Shown here one piece after another: positions 45,676 through 56,529 of a stretch of DNA of 64,000 bases. The position numbers were made by a program, and so were the translations under genes. The DNA comes from Halorientalis persicus (GTDB lineage: Archaea; Halobacteriota; Halobacteria; Halobacteriales; Haloarculaceae), in contig NZ_FOCX01000003.1 of assembly GCF_900110215.1 (NCBI RefSeq), positions 186,001 through 250,000 of the forward strand, given 5' to 3'. The number at the start of each line of letters is the position of its first letter. Position 1 is the first letter of the stretch. Below the pieces are notes generated by a model. That model was not told the DNA's origin, made no database searches, and was given only the letters and a program-made list of their open reading frames with translations.

Positions 45676-47450
45676 ATGTTCCGTCGACTGGTTCTCGCGG
45701 GGGTGCTGGTGGCGGTGATTGGGAGTGTGGGTCTGGCCGTCCAGCCACCGGCCGCGACGCCACAGGAAGCCGAGAACGCGACCGCGTTCGAGGTACGCGC
45801 CGCCAGCGACGAGATCCCGCTGGACGGGAACGGAACCGAGTTGTTCGTCTCTGGCGTGCCGGTTGGCACCCCGATAGAGATAACGGCCACCGGGATCGAA
45901 TCGCCGACGCTGGGGTCGATGATCGACGGTGATCCGACCGCCGACGGCGTCCGGACGACCGTGCCGGCGAACGGCACGATTCCGGTGGCAAATCCGCCGG
46001 TACTGGGGTCGGGGGACTACGAGTTCACGGTCCAGCGCCTCGACACCGGCGCGACGGCGACGGATTCGGTCACGGTGACTCACGAGGGTGACTTCACCGC
46101 GGACTTCGCCCGAGACACGTACACGGGCACGCCGGGCAGCGTCGTCCCGGTCGAGATCACGACGCACTACGACCGGGCGACACTCCAGATCGTCGATCCG
46201 AACTCCGACTACCGGGCGTCGGTGACCGTCGACGACGAGGACCGGACCCACACGGTCTGGATCGACACGCCGCGCCGCTGAACGCGAGCGAACTGTTCAC
46301 CACAGAGATCGACGCCGAAGCGACCGACCGCGAACGGAACGGGTACCTGCCGGAACTGAACGGGACCTACAGACTCCGGCTCGATCCACAGGTCTACGGG
46401 AATCAGAGCAACACGGCCAATCTGACGATATCGCCCGACGCCAGGCCGCGACCGACCGCGAGCGAAGGGGGGTTCTCGGCCGACGCGCTCTCGGACGAGT
46501 TCGCGACGAACGATCCGGGTGAATGGGCGTTCATCCGGGTCGACGGCGTTCCCGACGACGTCCCCGTCACCGCCGCCCTCCGCGATCCACCGGCACCGTT
46601 CTCACGGGCGACGTTCGGGGGGATGGTCCGGGGGCGATGGGCGGGTGGCGACATCGTGACGAACCGCTACGAGAACGGGACCGTCGAACTGTCGACCACC
46701 CCGGCGATGCGGTGTCTGGCTGCGGACCTGACACTCGCCTTCCAGCGGCTCGACACCGGCCGGACGGCGACGGCGATAATTACCGCGACCGTCGAACAGG
46801 AGGCGGGCGGAGACCTCCACAGCAGAAACTACACCGTCGCGCGAGGTGCCGTCCTCCCCGTTACCCTCACGCGGGAGTGTCACGAACTGACGCTCGAACT
46901 CGATCGGACCGACCCGAATGCGTCGGCGTCGATCACGCTTGCCGAGGACGAACCCATCGAGCGCAACGAGACGCTCTGGCTCGACACGACCCACGCGGGG
47001 AACGCGAGCGGGCTGTTCCGATCCGAAGCCGGGACCGTGACTCGCAACGCGACGACGAACGTCTCGGACGGCGCGCTCGCGCCCGGGACCTACCGACTCA
47101 GGGCAACGTTCGGCAGGTACGAGTTGGATACCGCGACCCTCTCCGTGACGAACCGGTCGAGCGGGCACTCACCGACGGAACCGACGCCTGAGTTCCCGGA
47201 AACGCCGCAGTCGACACCGAACACGATCGTGCCGCCGCCGACCGACACACCGACCACCCACCGCCCCACGACCACCGCGACGCCCTCGAACCGCACCGCC
47301 GCGGGCAACGCTCATCGCCCCGCCGGCACCGATCCGTTCGGAACGACCGCCGCGACGACAGACGCCTCCGGTCCCGGATTCGGCCCCGTCCTCGCGGCGC
47401 TGGCGGTCGCGGTGCTGGCGGTACTCGCGGTCCACAGAACCGGCGACTGA
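45676..47450 (+). pseudogene. PGF-CTERM surface protein, tandem paralogue 2, frameshifted
   Basis: A paralogue of the previous gene, with almost identical first ~70 nt. The frame from ATG 45676 stops at TGA 46279-46281. The homologous sequence continues in the frame one base back, giving APLNASELFTTEIDAEA and onward to a normal PGF-CTERM tail (SGPGFGPVLAALAVAVLAVLAV) ending at 47450. Compared with paralogue 1 (DTAEPMNAS), one G is missing near 46268-46270. Without the deletion it would be about 591 residues. Either an inactivated copy or a sequencing error; no long homopolymer is at the site. Confidence 0.82.
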
Positions 47451-47459
47451 TCGCGTTCG

Positions 47460-47915
47460 TTACTCGGCTTCGAGCGTGAACTGCTCGTGCTCGCTGGCGG
47501 CGTTGAGCACGACGCTCGTGTTCGACTCCTTGATCTCGGGATCGACCAGCATCTCCTTGATCTGGTCGTTCATGCCGTCGGTGTCGGTGAACTTGCCGAT
47601 GGCGATGATGTCGTAGTCGCCGGTGACCTCGTAGACCGAGATCATCTGCTTGTGTTCTTGCAGGCGGTCGGTCACGTCCGGCAGGGCCGACCCCTCGACT
47701 TTGAGCTGGACGACCGCGGTCACGTCGTAGCCCAGCGCGTCGTAGTCGACTTTTGGCGTATATCCCGTGATGATCCCGTCTTCCTCTAGATCTTTGAGGT
47801 GATTCGAGACGGTCGTAACGGAAACGTCCAGTTGCTCGGCAAGGCTTCGCAAGCTCGCTCGTCCGTCGCCCAGCAGGGCATTCACCAACTTTCGGTCCAG
47901 ATTTTCGTACGTCAT
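47460..47915 (-). CDS. lrp: Lrp/AsnC family transcriptional regulator (glnA-linked)
   Basis: A 151-residue Lrp-type regulator: HTH residues ~5-40 ([34 protein letters not shown]) and a RAM domain (~60-140; [17 protein letters not shown]). It is divergent from glnA, sharing a 115-bp promoter region, so it probably controls glnA and itself in response to an amino acid. A TTCTAAAG box sits about 27 nt upstream of its start. Clearly paralogous to the product of 15716-16180. Confidence 0.94.
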   Translation of the reverse strand: MTYENLDRKLVNALLGDGRASLRSLAEQLDVSVTTVSNHLKDLEEDGIITGYTPKVDYDALGYDVTAVVQLKVEGSALPDVTDRLQEHKQMISVYEVTGDYDIIAIGKFTDTDGMNDQIKEMLVDPEIKESNTSVVLNAASEHEQFTLEAE

Positions 47916-47939
47916 TATATCTGCACAGACGCCCCTCCC

Positions 47940-48011
47940 TTTAGAATTTTACGAATATGCAATTCCCTTCGCTCTGACGGAAGACTTGCGCAAAGCAGTA
48001 GGGTTTTTGTA
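47940..48011. promoter_or_regulatory. Divergent lrp/glnA promoter region
   Basis: It holds TATA-like TTCTAAAG (minus strand, about 47940-47947) for lrp and TTTTTGTA (48004-48011) for glnA. Between them lies an inverted repeat GAATT...AATTC (about 47944-47965), a candidate Lrp site by position only. Confidence 0.55.
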
Positions 48012-48030
48012 TCTCGGGTCTACCGATCCG

Positions 48031-49416
48031 ATGACGAGAAAGATGACAAACCCGAACATCAAGGCTGACGGCGGGTTGACAGAAGACGCACAGGCAGTAG
48101 TCGACGAGATCGAGGAGAAAAACGTCGATTTCCTCCGACTGCAGTTCACGGACATTCTGGGGACCGTGAAGAACGTCTCCGTGCCGGCAGAGCAGGCCGA
48201 GAAGGCGTTCACCGAGGGGATCTACTTCGACGGCTCTTCGATCGAAGGGTTCGTCCGGATCCAGGAGTCGGATATGCGGCTCGTTCCGGACCCGGACACG
48301 TTCTCAGTCCTGCCGTGGCGCAACAGCGACGAACACGCCAGCGCCCGGCTCATCTGTGACGTCATCAACACGTCCACTGGCGAGCCCTTCGAGGGCGACC
48401 CGCGCTACATTCTGAAGCAGGCACTCGAACGGGCCGAGGAACTGGGCTATACGGTCAACGCCGCGCCCGAACCCGAGTTCTTCCTGTTCGAGGAAGACGA
48501 GGACGGCCGCGCCACGACCAAGACGAACGACGCCGGCGGCTACTTCGACCTCGCGCCCAAGGACCTTGCCTCCGACGTGCGCCGTGACATCATCTACGGG
48601 CTGGAAGACATGGGCTTCGAGATCGAGGCCAGCCACCACGAGGTCGCCCAGGGGCAACACGAGATCAACTTCGAGTACGACGACGCCCTGACGACGGCGG
48701 ACAACGTCGGGACCTTCCGGACGGTCGTGCGTGCCATCGCGGCCCAGCACGACCTCCACGCGACCTTCATGCCCAAGCCGATCCCGAAGATCAACGGCTC
48801 GGGGATGCACACCCACATCTCGCTGTTCACCGAGGACGGCGAGAACGCCTTCCACGACGGCGACGACGAGTTCGACCTGAGCGAGGAGGCCAAACAGTTC
48901 ACCGCCGGGATCCTCGAACACGCGCCCGCGCTCGCGGCGATCACGAACCCGACCGTGAACTCATACAAGCGCCTGGTGCCCGGCTACGAGGCTCCCGTCT
49001 ACGTCGCCTGGTCGGACCGCAACCGCTCGGCGCTGATCCGCAAGCCGGCCGCGCGCATCCCGGCCGCCAGCCGGATCGAAGCCCGCTTCCCCGACCCGTC
49101 GTGTAACCCCTATCTCGCCTTCGCGGCGCTCATCCACGCCGGACTGGACGGCATCGAGCGCGGCCTGGAGTGCCCCGACCCCGTCCGGGAGAACATCTAC
49201 GACTTCGACGCGGAGAAACGCGAGGAGTACGGCATCGAGACCCTGCCCGAGAACCTCGGCGAAGCCGTCGAGGCCCTGCAGGAAGACGAGACCGTCTTCA
49301 ACGCCCTGGGCGACCACATCGGCGAGAAGTTCGTCGAGGCCAAAGAGCAGGAGTACAAGGAGTACCTCGTCGACGTCTCCGAGTGGGAGATCGACCGGTA
49401 CCTCGAGACGTTCTAA
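48031..49416 (+). CDS. glnA: Glutamine synthetase type I
   Basis: A 461-residue glutamine synthetase making glutamine from glutamate, ammonia and ATP. Signatures: [18 protein letters not shown] near 70, the metal-site [10 protein letters not shown] near 145, [12 protein letters not shown] near 255, and the [27 protein letters not shown] block near 340. There is no adenylylation Tyr loop of the GSI-beta type, consistent with the archaeal GSI-alpha group. The start 48031 fits a TATA box 24 nt upstream; ATG 48043 is an alternative. Lrp is divergently encoded. Confidence 0.97.
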   Translation: MTRKMTNPNIKADGGLTEDAQAVVDEIEEKNVDFLRLQFTDILGTVKNVSVPAEQAEKAFTEGIYFDGSSIEGFVRIQESDMRLVPDPDTFSVLPWRNSDEHASARLICDVINTSTGEPFEGDPRYILKQALERAEELGYTVNAAPEPEFFLFEEDEDGRATTKTNDAGGYFDLAPKDLASDVRRDIIYGLEDMGFEIEASHHEVAQGQHEINFEYDDALTTADNVGTFRTVVRAIAAQHDLHATFMPKPIPKINGSGMHTHISLFTEDGENAFHDGDDEFDLSEEAKQFTAGILEHAPALAAITNPTVNSYKRLVPGYEAPVYVAWSDRNRSALIRKPAARIPAASRIEARFPDPSCNPYLAFAALIHAGLDGIERGLECPDPVRENIYDFDAEKREEYGIETLPENLGEAVEALQEDETVFNALGDHIGEKFVEAKEQEYKEYLVDVSEWEIDRYLETF

Positions 49417-49460
49417 GCCGACTCGCTCTCTTTTTCGACCGTCGATGGGGATCGCGTCCA

Positions 49461-50366
49461 CTACCCGAGAGCGGCATCGAGGCGCGCGCCGGCCACCGGC
49501 ACCGCCACCAGCGCCGCGAGGACGACGCCGATCGCGAGGACGGTCCCCAGCGCCGCGAGGTCCAGTGTCGCGACGACCGCCAGCAGCCCGCCGACGACCA
49601 GAATTCCCGACACGGCGGTCACCAGCGCCTCACGTCCCGAGCGGGCCGTGATCGGGATTCGGTCCCGGAGGGAGACCCACGCGGCGGTCGCGCCGAGCGA
49701 GGCACCCAGGCCGAACAGCAGGTACTCGGTCGGGCCGACTGCGACCAGCCCGACCGCGGCCAGTGCCCCGGCCGCGGGGAACGACCGACCCGGTGTCGAG
49801 AGATATCGGGTCGCGAGAAAAAGCAGTGCGACGCCCAGTGCGACCCCGGCGAGGACGTCCCCGAGATAGTGGACGCCGACGACGACCCGGGACAGCGAGA
49901 CGAGGGCCGCCAGGGTCGCGCCGACGTACAGCGGTCGGCGGTCGCCCGTCCCGGAGACTAGCCAGCCGAGGCCGCCGTAGACGACCGTGCTGCCGATCGC
50001 GTGACCGCTCGGGAACCCGTAGCCGTCGTCGACGCTCGCGTCGCTCACCAGCGGCCGGAGCGCGTCGGGAACGCCAGTCACGGCGATCGGTGTGTCGGCT
50101 CCGGGCGGGCGCGGGAGCGTGAAGACGTGTTTCAGGAGCGTGACGAGCGCGAGCGCGACGAACCCGAGTGCGACGATCTGGACGATCAGTTCACGGTCCA
50201 GTCGGTCGCCCACGAAGGGTGTCCGATCACCGAGCCAGTACAGCACGGAGAAGACGAGAAAATAGGCGGCCACGTCGCCCAGCAGTGTCACCAGCGCGAA
50301 CGCAGCGACGAGGGGGTCTGGCAGTGCACCGAGTGCCTCGACGGCACCGGCGTCACGGACCGGCAT
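49461..50366 (-). CDS. PAP2 family phosphatase
   Basis: A 301-residue membrane protein with about eight helices. The three PAP2 motifs are visible: KHVFTLPRPP (~79), GFPSGHAIGS (~116) and SRVVVGVHYLGDVLAG (~158). These enzymes dephosphorylate lipid phosphates such as phosphatidate or undecaprenyl/dolichyl diphosphates. The C-terminal third adds four further hydrophobic segments beyond the core. It follows the YihY gene by 1 nt. Confidence 0.92.
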   Translation of the reverse strand: MPVRDAGAVEALGALPDPLVAAFALVTLLGDVAAYFLVFSVLYWLGDRTPFVGDRLDRELIVQIVALGFVALALVTLLKHVFTLPRPPGADTPIAVTGVPDALRPLVSDASVDDGYGFPSGHAIGSTVVYGGLGWLVSGTGDRRPLYVGATLAALVSLSRVVVGVHYLGDVLAGVALGVALLFLATRYLSTPGRSFPAAGALAAVGLVAVGPTEYLLFGLGASLGATAAWVSLRDRIPITARSGREALVTAVSGILVVGGLLAVVATLDLAALGTVLAIGVVLAALVAVPVAGARLDAALG

Positions 50367-50367
50367 C

Positions 50368-51636
50368 TCAGCTCCGGAACTCTTCGACGGTGTTGCGGAG
50401 ACGGCCGGGGAGGCCGGCCATCGTGACGCCGATGCCGACCAGCACCATCAGCGTGTACAGGCCGAGCGTCGACAGCCAGATGACGAGCATGGCGAGGATG
50501 GCCCAGCCGCCGCCGAGGAAGTAGAACGCGCCGATGGTCATGGCGGTGCCGTACAGCAAGACCAGGTACGGGCCCCACCCGGTCGCGTGGCCGCGGCCCA
50601 CGCGTCGGCGGACGTACCGCTTCAGGTCGCGTTCGATCTCCTCGCGGTGGACCGTCCGGTCGTCGATGTCCTCTTCGAACGCGTCGAGTTTCGAGCGGAG
50701 TTCCGCCAGTTCGTCCTCGACGTCCTCGTCCGGACCGGTCGCTGTCGTGCTCGCGTCGACACCGTCGTCGCCGTCGTCCGGCGCGCCCCCGTGTTCGTCG
50801 GACATACCTCGTTGGCCGACACCTCGTGGGGGTTCCTGTTGTAGTTGCCGGTTGCCGTCCTCCCGGCCGGCCAGCACAGCGTTCAAGACCACACCGGCCA
50901 GCAAGACGATACTCCCGACGTAGAACCACGTGACCAGGAGCAAGACGCCACCGATGACGCCGTACAGCTGGAAACTCCCCGCGCTCGCGGCGTAGAGTCG
51001 GAAGACCGTACTCAGGAGGGCCCAGCCGCCGCCCGCGAGGACGGCTCCGGGCAGGGCCTCCCGGACCCCGACCGGGACGTCCGGGAGGATCACGTACAGC
51101 GGGAGGAACGTGATGGTGAGCGTCAGCGCCAGTACGGGCGTCCCGAGCGCGGCGGTCAGCCGTCCGGGGACGAACCCGACGAGGACGTTGACGCCCGCCG
51201 CGACAGCCACGCCGGCCCCGACCGCCACCAGCGCGACGGTGGCGTCGGTCACCTGATTGACGAACGAACTCGACTCGGGGGTCCCGTACACCTGTCCGAA
51301 GGCGACGTTGAGGCCGCGGAACAGCTTCAGCGCGCCCCACACGAGTACCGCCACGCCGGCGACGGTCGCGCCGGCGCGCCCGCTCGCGCCGGTCAGCGAC
51401 TCCAGCAGGACCTGTTCGCCCGCCGGCGAGAGGACACTCCCCAACTGCGCGACGACGGTCTCGGCTAGCGCTTCTCCGCCCAGCGCCGAGGCGACGACCA
51501 GCGCCAGCAACAGGAGCGGCATCAGCGAGACGAACGTGTAGTAGGCGAGGCTGGCGGCCAGAAACGTGATCTGCTCGGACCGCGCGGCGGTGACGACCGC
51601 CCGTGCGACACCCGTGGCGTCGGCGTTCCGTGACAC
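50368..51636 (-). CDS. YihY/virulence factor BrkB family protein
   Basis: A 422-residue membrane protein. Residues ~15-255 are the YihY/UPF0761 core with six helices (FLAASLAYYTFVSLMPLLLL; YGVIGGVLLLVTWFYVGSIVLLAG). An acidic hydrophilic linker with a coiled-coil-like stretch (ELAELRSKLDAFEEDIDDR) leads to two or three more helices near the C-terminus. GTG 51636 was chosen because a GTATTG TATA-like box is 27 nt upstream. Function is unknown; it was once misannotated as RNase BN. Confidence 0.88.
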   Translation of the reverse strand: MSRNADATGVARAVVTAARSEQITFLAASLAYYTFVSLMPLLLLALVVASALGGEALAETVVAQLGSVLSPAGEQVLLESLTGASGRAGATVAGVAVLVWGALKLFRGLNVAFGQVYGTPESSSFVNQVTDATVALVAVGAGVAVAAGVNVLVGFVPGRLTAALGTPVLALTLTITFLPLYVILPDVPVGVREALPGAVLAGGGWALLSTVFRLYAASAGSFQLYGVIGGVLLLVTWFYVGSIVLLAGVVLNAVLAGREDGNRQLQQEPPRGVGQRGMSDEHGGAPDDGDDGVDASTTATGPDEDVEDELAELRSKLDAFEEDIDDRTVHREEIERDLKRYVRRRVGRGHATGWGPYLVLLYGTAMTIGAFYFLGGGWAILAMLVIWLSTLGLYTLMVLVGIGVTMAGLPGRLRNTVEEFRS

Positions 51637-51748
51637 GACTTCCAGTTCGACCGCCGGACCCAATACCGCATCGGAAGCCGGTCCGTCCCGTCTGGGGACG
51701 ATCTGTAGGACCGAAAACCCATTTAGTCCCGGGCCTGCAGGAATCGGT

Positions 51749-52150
51749 ATGGACGAGAAATACGAACGGGGGATCCTCCGCATCTCGGCCGTGTTCCTGC
51801 TCGCGGCTGTCCTCCTCATCCCGGTCGGCTACGCCGGGATCGCCGCCTCACCGATCCTGCCCGTGGGCTTCGCGGTTCTGGCCGGTGGACTCTACGTCGC
51901 CTGGCAACGCAGCGAGGAGTACGGCGTCTACCTCTCGGGCCTCTGGCTCGGCCCGGTCGTCGCGGCTATCGTCGCCATCGCCGGGTTCGTCATCGGTGCC
52001 TCGGCCGGCGAACTCCAGGCGCTGGGTGGTATCGTCGGTCTCGTCGGCGTATTCAACCTCATCCTCCGCCCCGTCTACCGAGCCGTCCACTACGTCGTCG
52101 CTGGCGCGGTCCAGATCGGCCGCGAGATCCAGGAAGAACGCTCCTCCTAG
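51749..52150 (+). CDS. Four-helix membrane protein, unknown
   Basis: A 133-residue protein with four membrane segments (~11-30, 33-52, 62-85, 88-108) and a charged C-terminal tail. Not recognised. ATG 51749 has an ATTTAG TATA-like box 26 nt upstream, a leaderless arrangement. Its stop overlaps that of trm1 in a shared CTAG (52147-52150). Confidence 0.7.
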   Translation: MDEKYERGILRISAVFLLAAVLLIPVGYAGIAASPILPVGFAVLAGGLYVAWQRSEEYGVYLSGLWLGPVVAAIVAIAGFVIGASAGELQALGGIVGLVGVFNLILRPVYRAVHYVVAGAVQIGREIQEERSS

Positions 52151-53259
52151 TGCAGGGCCGCCTCGATGTCGGCCACGTCCGCCGTCGTCTTGAACGTCGT
52201 TCCCCCGTAGTGGCTTCTGGAAGCTTCGTATCCCGCCTCGCGAAGCGCCGCCAGAAAGTCGTCCATCCCGACTGCCGACTCGTTCCAGCGCTTGTAGAGG
52301 CGGTGCTGGTCGTAGTGGGTCGGCGTCGATAGCTCCCCCTCGATAGTCGAGAGCAGGTCTCGCGCTCGGTCTGCAGTCCCGAACTCGTCGGTGACCTGCT
52401 CGCGGACGGCGGCCACGAATTCGGGGTCGTGGGGGTCGCCCAGCCAGATCGGCCCGGCGGTCTGGAGGTGATGCCCACAGTTGGGACACGCCTCGCGCGG
52501 GTCGGCCAGCAGGCCGCGCTCGTGCTCACGGTAGAGACAGTGCTGGCAGTGGTCGACGTGCCCGAGTTCGTCCAGCAGGGCGTTCGCGGCGCGGGCCCCC
52601 TGCTCCACGTCGAGGTAGGTCCGGGCGTAGTGGTCGGTGACGTGGCTGAACACGGGGCGGGCGGCCACGTCGAACTTCGCGGCGGTGCGGACCAGCGCCG
52701 ACACCAGTACTCTGAGCCCCATCTCGGCGTGGTACTCGGTGTTGCGCGGGACCGCGCCGTACTTGCGGACGCCGCTCTCGAAGTGTGCGCCACACAGCGG
52801 CGCGGTGTCGGTCGCCGTGACACACAGGAGGCCCTGCGCGCTCCGGACGGCGGCGTCGGCGAAGGGGATGGGCGTCCCGAACGGGTCAACGTCCACCACG
52901 TCGAACCGCTGCTGGTGCATGAGAACGTTCGCATCGTCGTGGACGGTCTCCCCGTCGAGTCCGTTGCGCTCGAAGTTCTCGGCGGCCAGTTCGACGGCGT
53001 CGGGGTCCACGTCACAGGTCGTCGCCGTCCAGCCGTCGGCCGCGGCCCGGACGCCCCTGATTCCGCTGGCGGCCGTCGCGTCCAGATACGTGGTCGGCTC
53101 GCCACCGTCGCCCCCCTCGCGCTCCCGGTAGGCCCGCAACGTCGCCACCGTCAGGTCCCGGTTGAGTTCCATCTCCGGGTTGTAGAACACCTCGCCTTCC
53201 TTCCCGTCGGTGGCCTCTCCGGGGACCTCGACCTCGATACTGCCCTCCTCGATTCGCAT
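52147..53259 (-). CDS. trm1: tRNA (guanine(26)-N2)-dimethyltransferase
   Basis: A 370-residue Trm1, which uses SAM to dimethylate G26 of tRNA. Features: N-terminal [19 protein letters not shown] motif [18 protein letters not shown] (~58), catalytic DVDPFGTP (~125), and a zinc-binding segment [13 protein letters not shown]...CPNCG (~240-275). The start at 53259 ([14 protein letters not shown]) has a TATA-like CTTTTCG about 28 nt upstream. Confidence 0.96.
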   Translation of the reverse strand: MRIEEGSIEVEVPGEATDGKEGEVFYNPEMELNRDLTVATLRAYREREGGDGGEPTTYLDATAASGIRGVRAAADGWTATTCDVDPDAVELAAENFERNGLDGETVHDDANVLMHQQRFDVVDVDPFGTPIPFADAAVRSAQGLLCVTATDTAPLCGAHFESGVRKYGAVPRNTEYHAEMGLRVLVSALVRTAAKFDVAARPVFSHVTDHYARTYLDVEQGARAANALLDELGHVDHCQHCLYREHERGLLADPREACPNCGHHLQTAGPIWLGDPHDPEFVAAVREQVTDEFGTADRARDLLSTIEGELSTPTHYDQHRLYKRWNESAVGMDDFLAALREAGYEASRSHYGGTTFKTTADVADIEAALH

Positions 53260-53400
53260 ACCTCCGATCCGGACGCGGGGGCGAAAAGGGATGCGCTCTG
53301 TCTCGGCCGGTGTCGGCCAGCCTCGCCGCTCGCGCATTCGGGGACGCTCCCCGTCTCCCGCATCGAACCTGTTTTGGCGGTCCACCACTATTTCAGGTCC

Positions 53401-53748
53401 GTGACAGCGGTCGACGACTGGGTGGCCGACCTGGCTACCGCCGGCGAACTCACTCCGGAGAGCGTCGACCGTATCGTCTCGCTCCACGGCGAGCGCGGCC
53501 AGCGCGCCATCGAAGCCGTCGGCGAACACCGTGTCAAGGAGTACCGCGATTTTACCGTCGTCGTCGGCTACGAGGACGAGTACATCGTCGAGGCCGGCGG
53601 TTGCAACTGCGCCGACTCGGAGTACAACCTCGATCCCGACGACCCCACGCAACTGTGCTGGCACGCCCTGGCCGTCCGGATCGCCGAGGCTATCGACGAG
53701 GTCGACCACCACGATATGTGGTACAGCGACGTGCGGGATTTCCTGTGA
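53401..53748 (+). CDS. SWIM zinc-finger-like small protein
   Basis: A 115-residue acidic protein with one SWIM-type zinc motif, CxC-x16-CxH ([16 protein letters not shown]...LCWHALAV, residues ~68-90). SWIM domains bind DNA or proteins and occur with Rad51-type or transposase-type proteins. The start is GTG 53401; a TTTTGG stretch lies about 28 nt upstream. It stands alone as a small protein, so its partner is unknown. Confidence 0.75.
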   Translation: MTAVDDWVADLATAGELTPESVDRIVSLHGERGQRAIEAVGEHRVKEYRDFTVVVGYEDEYIVEAGGCNCADSEYNLDPDDPTQLCWHALAVRIAEAIDEVDHHDMWYSDVRDFL

Positions 53749-53793
53749 ATCGCCGCCCCAGTCTATAATTGCCGACGGACCGTCCGGCGTACC

Positions 53794-54198
53794 ATGCCCG
53801 AGGTTCCCGAGGCGTACCACGACCTGTTCGAGAAGGCGACGTTCGCCCACGTGACGACGATGCTCCCCGACGGCCGCCCGCACACCACGCCGGTCTGGGT
53901 CGACTACGACGCCGAGGCGGATCGCCTGCTGGTGAACACCGAGCGCCATCGCCGGAAGGCGAAAAACGTCGAGAACGATCCGACGGTCTCTGCGAGCATG
54001 ACCGACCCGGATAACCCCTACCGATTCCTCTCGGTCACCGGCGAAGTCGACGAAACGACGACCGAGGGGGCGCGCGCCCACATCGACGAACTCACGATGC
54101 GATACATGGGCGAAGCCGAGTACCCCCAGCCGATCCAGAGTGAGCGGCTCCTCCTGTGTATTCGCCCCGACGAGGTTCACTCGATGAATCAGGCCTAA
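53794..54198 (+). CDS. PPOX-class (pyridoxamine 5'-phosphate oxidase-fold) protein
   Basis: A 134-residue protein of the split-barrel flavin-reductase fold: [23 protein letters not shown] and [19 protein letters not shown] are typical of PPOX-class F420- or FMN-dependent enzymes. Haloarchaea make F420, so an F420-dependent reductase is plausible. Substrate unknown. Confidence 0.87.
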   Translation: MPEVPEAYHDLFEKATFAHVTTMLPDGRPHTTPVWVDYDAEADRLLVNTERHRRKAKNVENDPTVSASMTDPDNPYRFLSVTGEVDETTTEGARAHIDELTMRYMGEAEYPQPIQSERLLLCIRPDEVHSMNQA

Positions 54199-54259
54199 CG
54201 GTCAGTCACCGGCGGCAGGCCGGTGACCGCGGTTCCGACCCCGTCGGTGTCCTCACCGG

Positions 54260-55312
54260 TCAGTCACCGGCGGCCTGCTTGTCCACGTCTTCCAGATCCG
54301 CACCGCCGACCGAGGAGCGCAGGGCGTCCATCCCGTCGTCGCGGTCGATGCCGAAGTTGTTCTCGGCGAGTTCCTCGACGCGCTCGAACTCCTCCTCGGA
54401 GAGTGCGGGCGTGTCGGCCGCGCCGGCCCACTCGTCGATGTCGTCGGTCGTCCGGAACGTAGGTGTGACCGAGGCCACCTCGTCGAAGGCCAGCAGCCAC
54501 TGGATCGAGGCCTGTCCCATCGTGCGCTCGCCGTCGCGTTCGAGGAATCGGAGGTTGTCGACTTTCTCCCAGCCTGTCTCGTACCACTCGTCGGGGCGGT
54601 GCGCGCGGTGGTCGCCCTCACCGAGTTCGGTGTCGGGCGTGACCTGCTCGTTCAGGAGCCCGGAGGAGTGGGGAACCCGGGGGAGGATGGAGGTGTCGGC
54701 GTCGAGCCGGCGGACCTCCTCGATGGCGTGGCGGCCCGGCGTCTGCTCGAACACGTTGAAGACGAGCTGGAGGGCGTCGAACTCCTGTTCGACGGCCTCG
54801 GTAGCTTCCGCGAGCCAGCCGATGGAGGGGCCCAGCGCCCAGCCGATGGCCTCGACCTTGCCTTCCTCGCGGAGTTCGTCCAGCGTCTCCAGCACGTCCG
54901 GCGTGACCTCGTCGACGTTGGCGTTGTGCAACATCAACACGTCGACGTAGTCCATCCCTAACCTATCGAGCGAGCGGTCCAGCGCCGTCCGGATCCACTC
55001 GGGATCGACGCGCTTGGGGAGTTCGCCGTGGCCGGCCTGGGGGTTGTTGTAGAAGTCGTAGCCGACCTTCGTGGAGACGGTCACCTCGTCGCGGTAGTCG
55101 TCCAGGGCCTCGCCGACGAGTTCCTCCGAGTCGCCGTGGCCGTACACGTCGCCGGTGTCGAAGAAGGTGATCCCCTGGTCGATGGCGTGCTGGACCATGT
55201 CGACGGCCTGCTGGCGGGAGCGGTCGCCCCACCAGTCCGTGCCGACGACCCAGGCCCCGAAGCCGACTTCGCTGACCTCGACGCCCGAGTTACCGAGTTC
55301 GCGCTGGTTCAT
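54260..55312 (-). CDS. Aldo/keto reductase
   Basis: A 350-residue AKR with a (beta/alpha)8 barrel. The tetrad is in place: Asp/Tyr in FFDTGDVYGHGDSEELVGEAL (~50-60), Lys in VSTKVGYDF (~85) and His in VLMLHNANVDE (~125). The C-terminal RTTDDIDEWAGA segment binds NADP. The start MNQRELGNSGVEVSEVGFG is the family's usual N-terminus. Substrate unknown. Confidence 0.94.
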   Translation of the reverse strand: MNQRELGNSGVEVSEVGFGAWVVGTDWWGDRSRQQAVDMVQHAIDQGITFFDTGDVYGHGDSEELVGEALDDYRDEVTVSTKVGYDFYNNPQAGHGELPKRVDPEWIRTALDRSLDRLGMDYVDVLMLHNANVDEVTPDVLETLDELREEGKVEAIGWALGPSIGWLAEATEAVEQEFDALQLVFNVFEQTPGRHAIEEVRRLDADTSILPRVPHSSGLLNEQVTPDTELGEGDHRAHRPDEWYETGWEKVDNLRFLERDGERTMGQASIQWLLAFDEVASVTPTFRTTDDIDEWAGAADTPALSEEEFERVEELAENNFGIDRDDGMDALRSSVGGADLEDVDKQAAGD

Positions 55313-55383
55313 GCCCCCTCGTTGGCACGCGGCCCACTTAGCGCGTACGATTGTCGGCCGCCGTGCCCGTCGCCGCTCCGTCG

Positions 55384-56364
55384 CTACTCCCGCAGGCTGG
55401 GCACCGCCACGGACTCCCGGAGCGCCAGACCGCCGTAGGCCCGGCGGACCCACCACGCGGTCAGGGCCGTGCCAGTCACGAGCGCCAGCAGGACGAGCAG
55501 ACCGCCCTCCGGACCGAACGCGCCGCCCGTGAGGAGCACGGGGCCGGTCGTCTCCGTCGCCAACACCGCGACGCCGACGGTGAGCCCGCTGACGGGCAGG
55601 CCGTACACCGCGCCGACGACGGCGTTCCAGGCGAGATGCAGGCCGATGGCCACGCCGAGCCGGTCGGTCCAGACGTACGCCAACCCGAGCAGGATACCGA
55701 AGAGCGTGATGTTCGTGACCGAGAGGACGCTCGCGCTGGGATTCGTCGCGTGGAGCAGGCCGAACAGTCCGGCCGTCGCGAGCGTCGCGATCAGGATGGC
55801 CCAGCGACGCCCGATCCGCTCGAATCCGCCCAGCGCCTCCGCCAGATTCGTCAAGAGGTAGCCCCGAACCAGCAGTTCCTCCGACACCGCGACGCCGAGG
55901 AAAAAGATCGCGACCGCGAGCAGGCTCGTCGGCGTCGAGAGGGTGCCGAACGCGATGCCGGCGTCGGCGTCCCGGACGAACGTCCCCGTGACTCGCAGCC
56001 AACCGGCGAGAAACGTGACGGCGACCAGCAGGGTCGGGAGAATCACGCCAAGCGCCAGCCCGAAGCCGGCGTCGCGGAGCCACTGCCGGTCCACATCCAG
56101 TCCGAGGGCATCGAGTGGCCGCCGTCCGACGAGGTAACTCGCCGTCGGCAGTGCGAGCACGACCGTCACGAAAAACAGGCTCTGGCCGACGACGCCGTCG
56201 ATGCCGCCCAGCGTCGCGAGCACCAGCGAACCCAGGAGGAGGTTGGCGAAGACGAGCAGGCCGGCCCCGGCGGCCAGCCGCCAGGGGAGTCGAGGCCGGC
56301 GTTCCCGCCGGTTCCAGACGACGCTCACGACGAGTCCGGCGATACCGCGTTCGTCCTCGGCCAT
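55384..56364 (-). CDS. CPBP family intramembrane protease
   Basis: A 326-residue protein with about eight membrane helices. CPBP motifs: VAVSEELLVRGYLL (EExxxR, near 163), LFGLLHATNPSA (His, near 202) and LHLAWNAVVG (His, near 245). Homologues act as CaaX or signal-peptide-like proteases or membrane scaffolds. A paralogue with a different layout is at 22401-23171. Confidence 0.9.
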   Translation of the reverse strand: MAEDERGIAGLVVSVVWNRRERRPRLPWRLAAGAGLLVFANLLLGSLVLATLGGIDGVVGQSLFFVTVVLALPTASYLVGRRPLDALGLDVDRQWLRDAGFGLALGVILPTLLVAVTFLAGWLRVTGTFVRDADAGIAFGTLSTPTSLLAVAIFFLGVAVSEELLVRGYLLTNLAEALGGFERIGRRWAILIATLATAGLFGLLHATNPSASVLSVTNITLFGILLGLAYVWTDRLGVAIGLHLAWNAVVGAVYGLPVSGLTVGVAVLATETTGPVLLTGGAFGPEGGLLVLLALVTGTALTAWWVRRAYGGLALRESVAVPSLRE

Positions 56365-56529
56365 TGCCGGTGTGTCGAGCGCCCACGGGATGAACGTGGG
56401 GGTCGTGCTCGTGTCGGTACGGCCGTGTGGGTCGCGACGACCGGCCGAACGTGTGCGGCGGTTACCTTCGGGTAACGGGACAGAGAGTAACGAAAACCCC
56501 TATGAGAGCGGGGATCCGACGAGGTGGGT

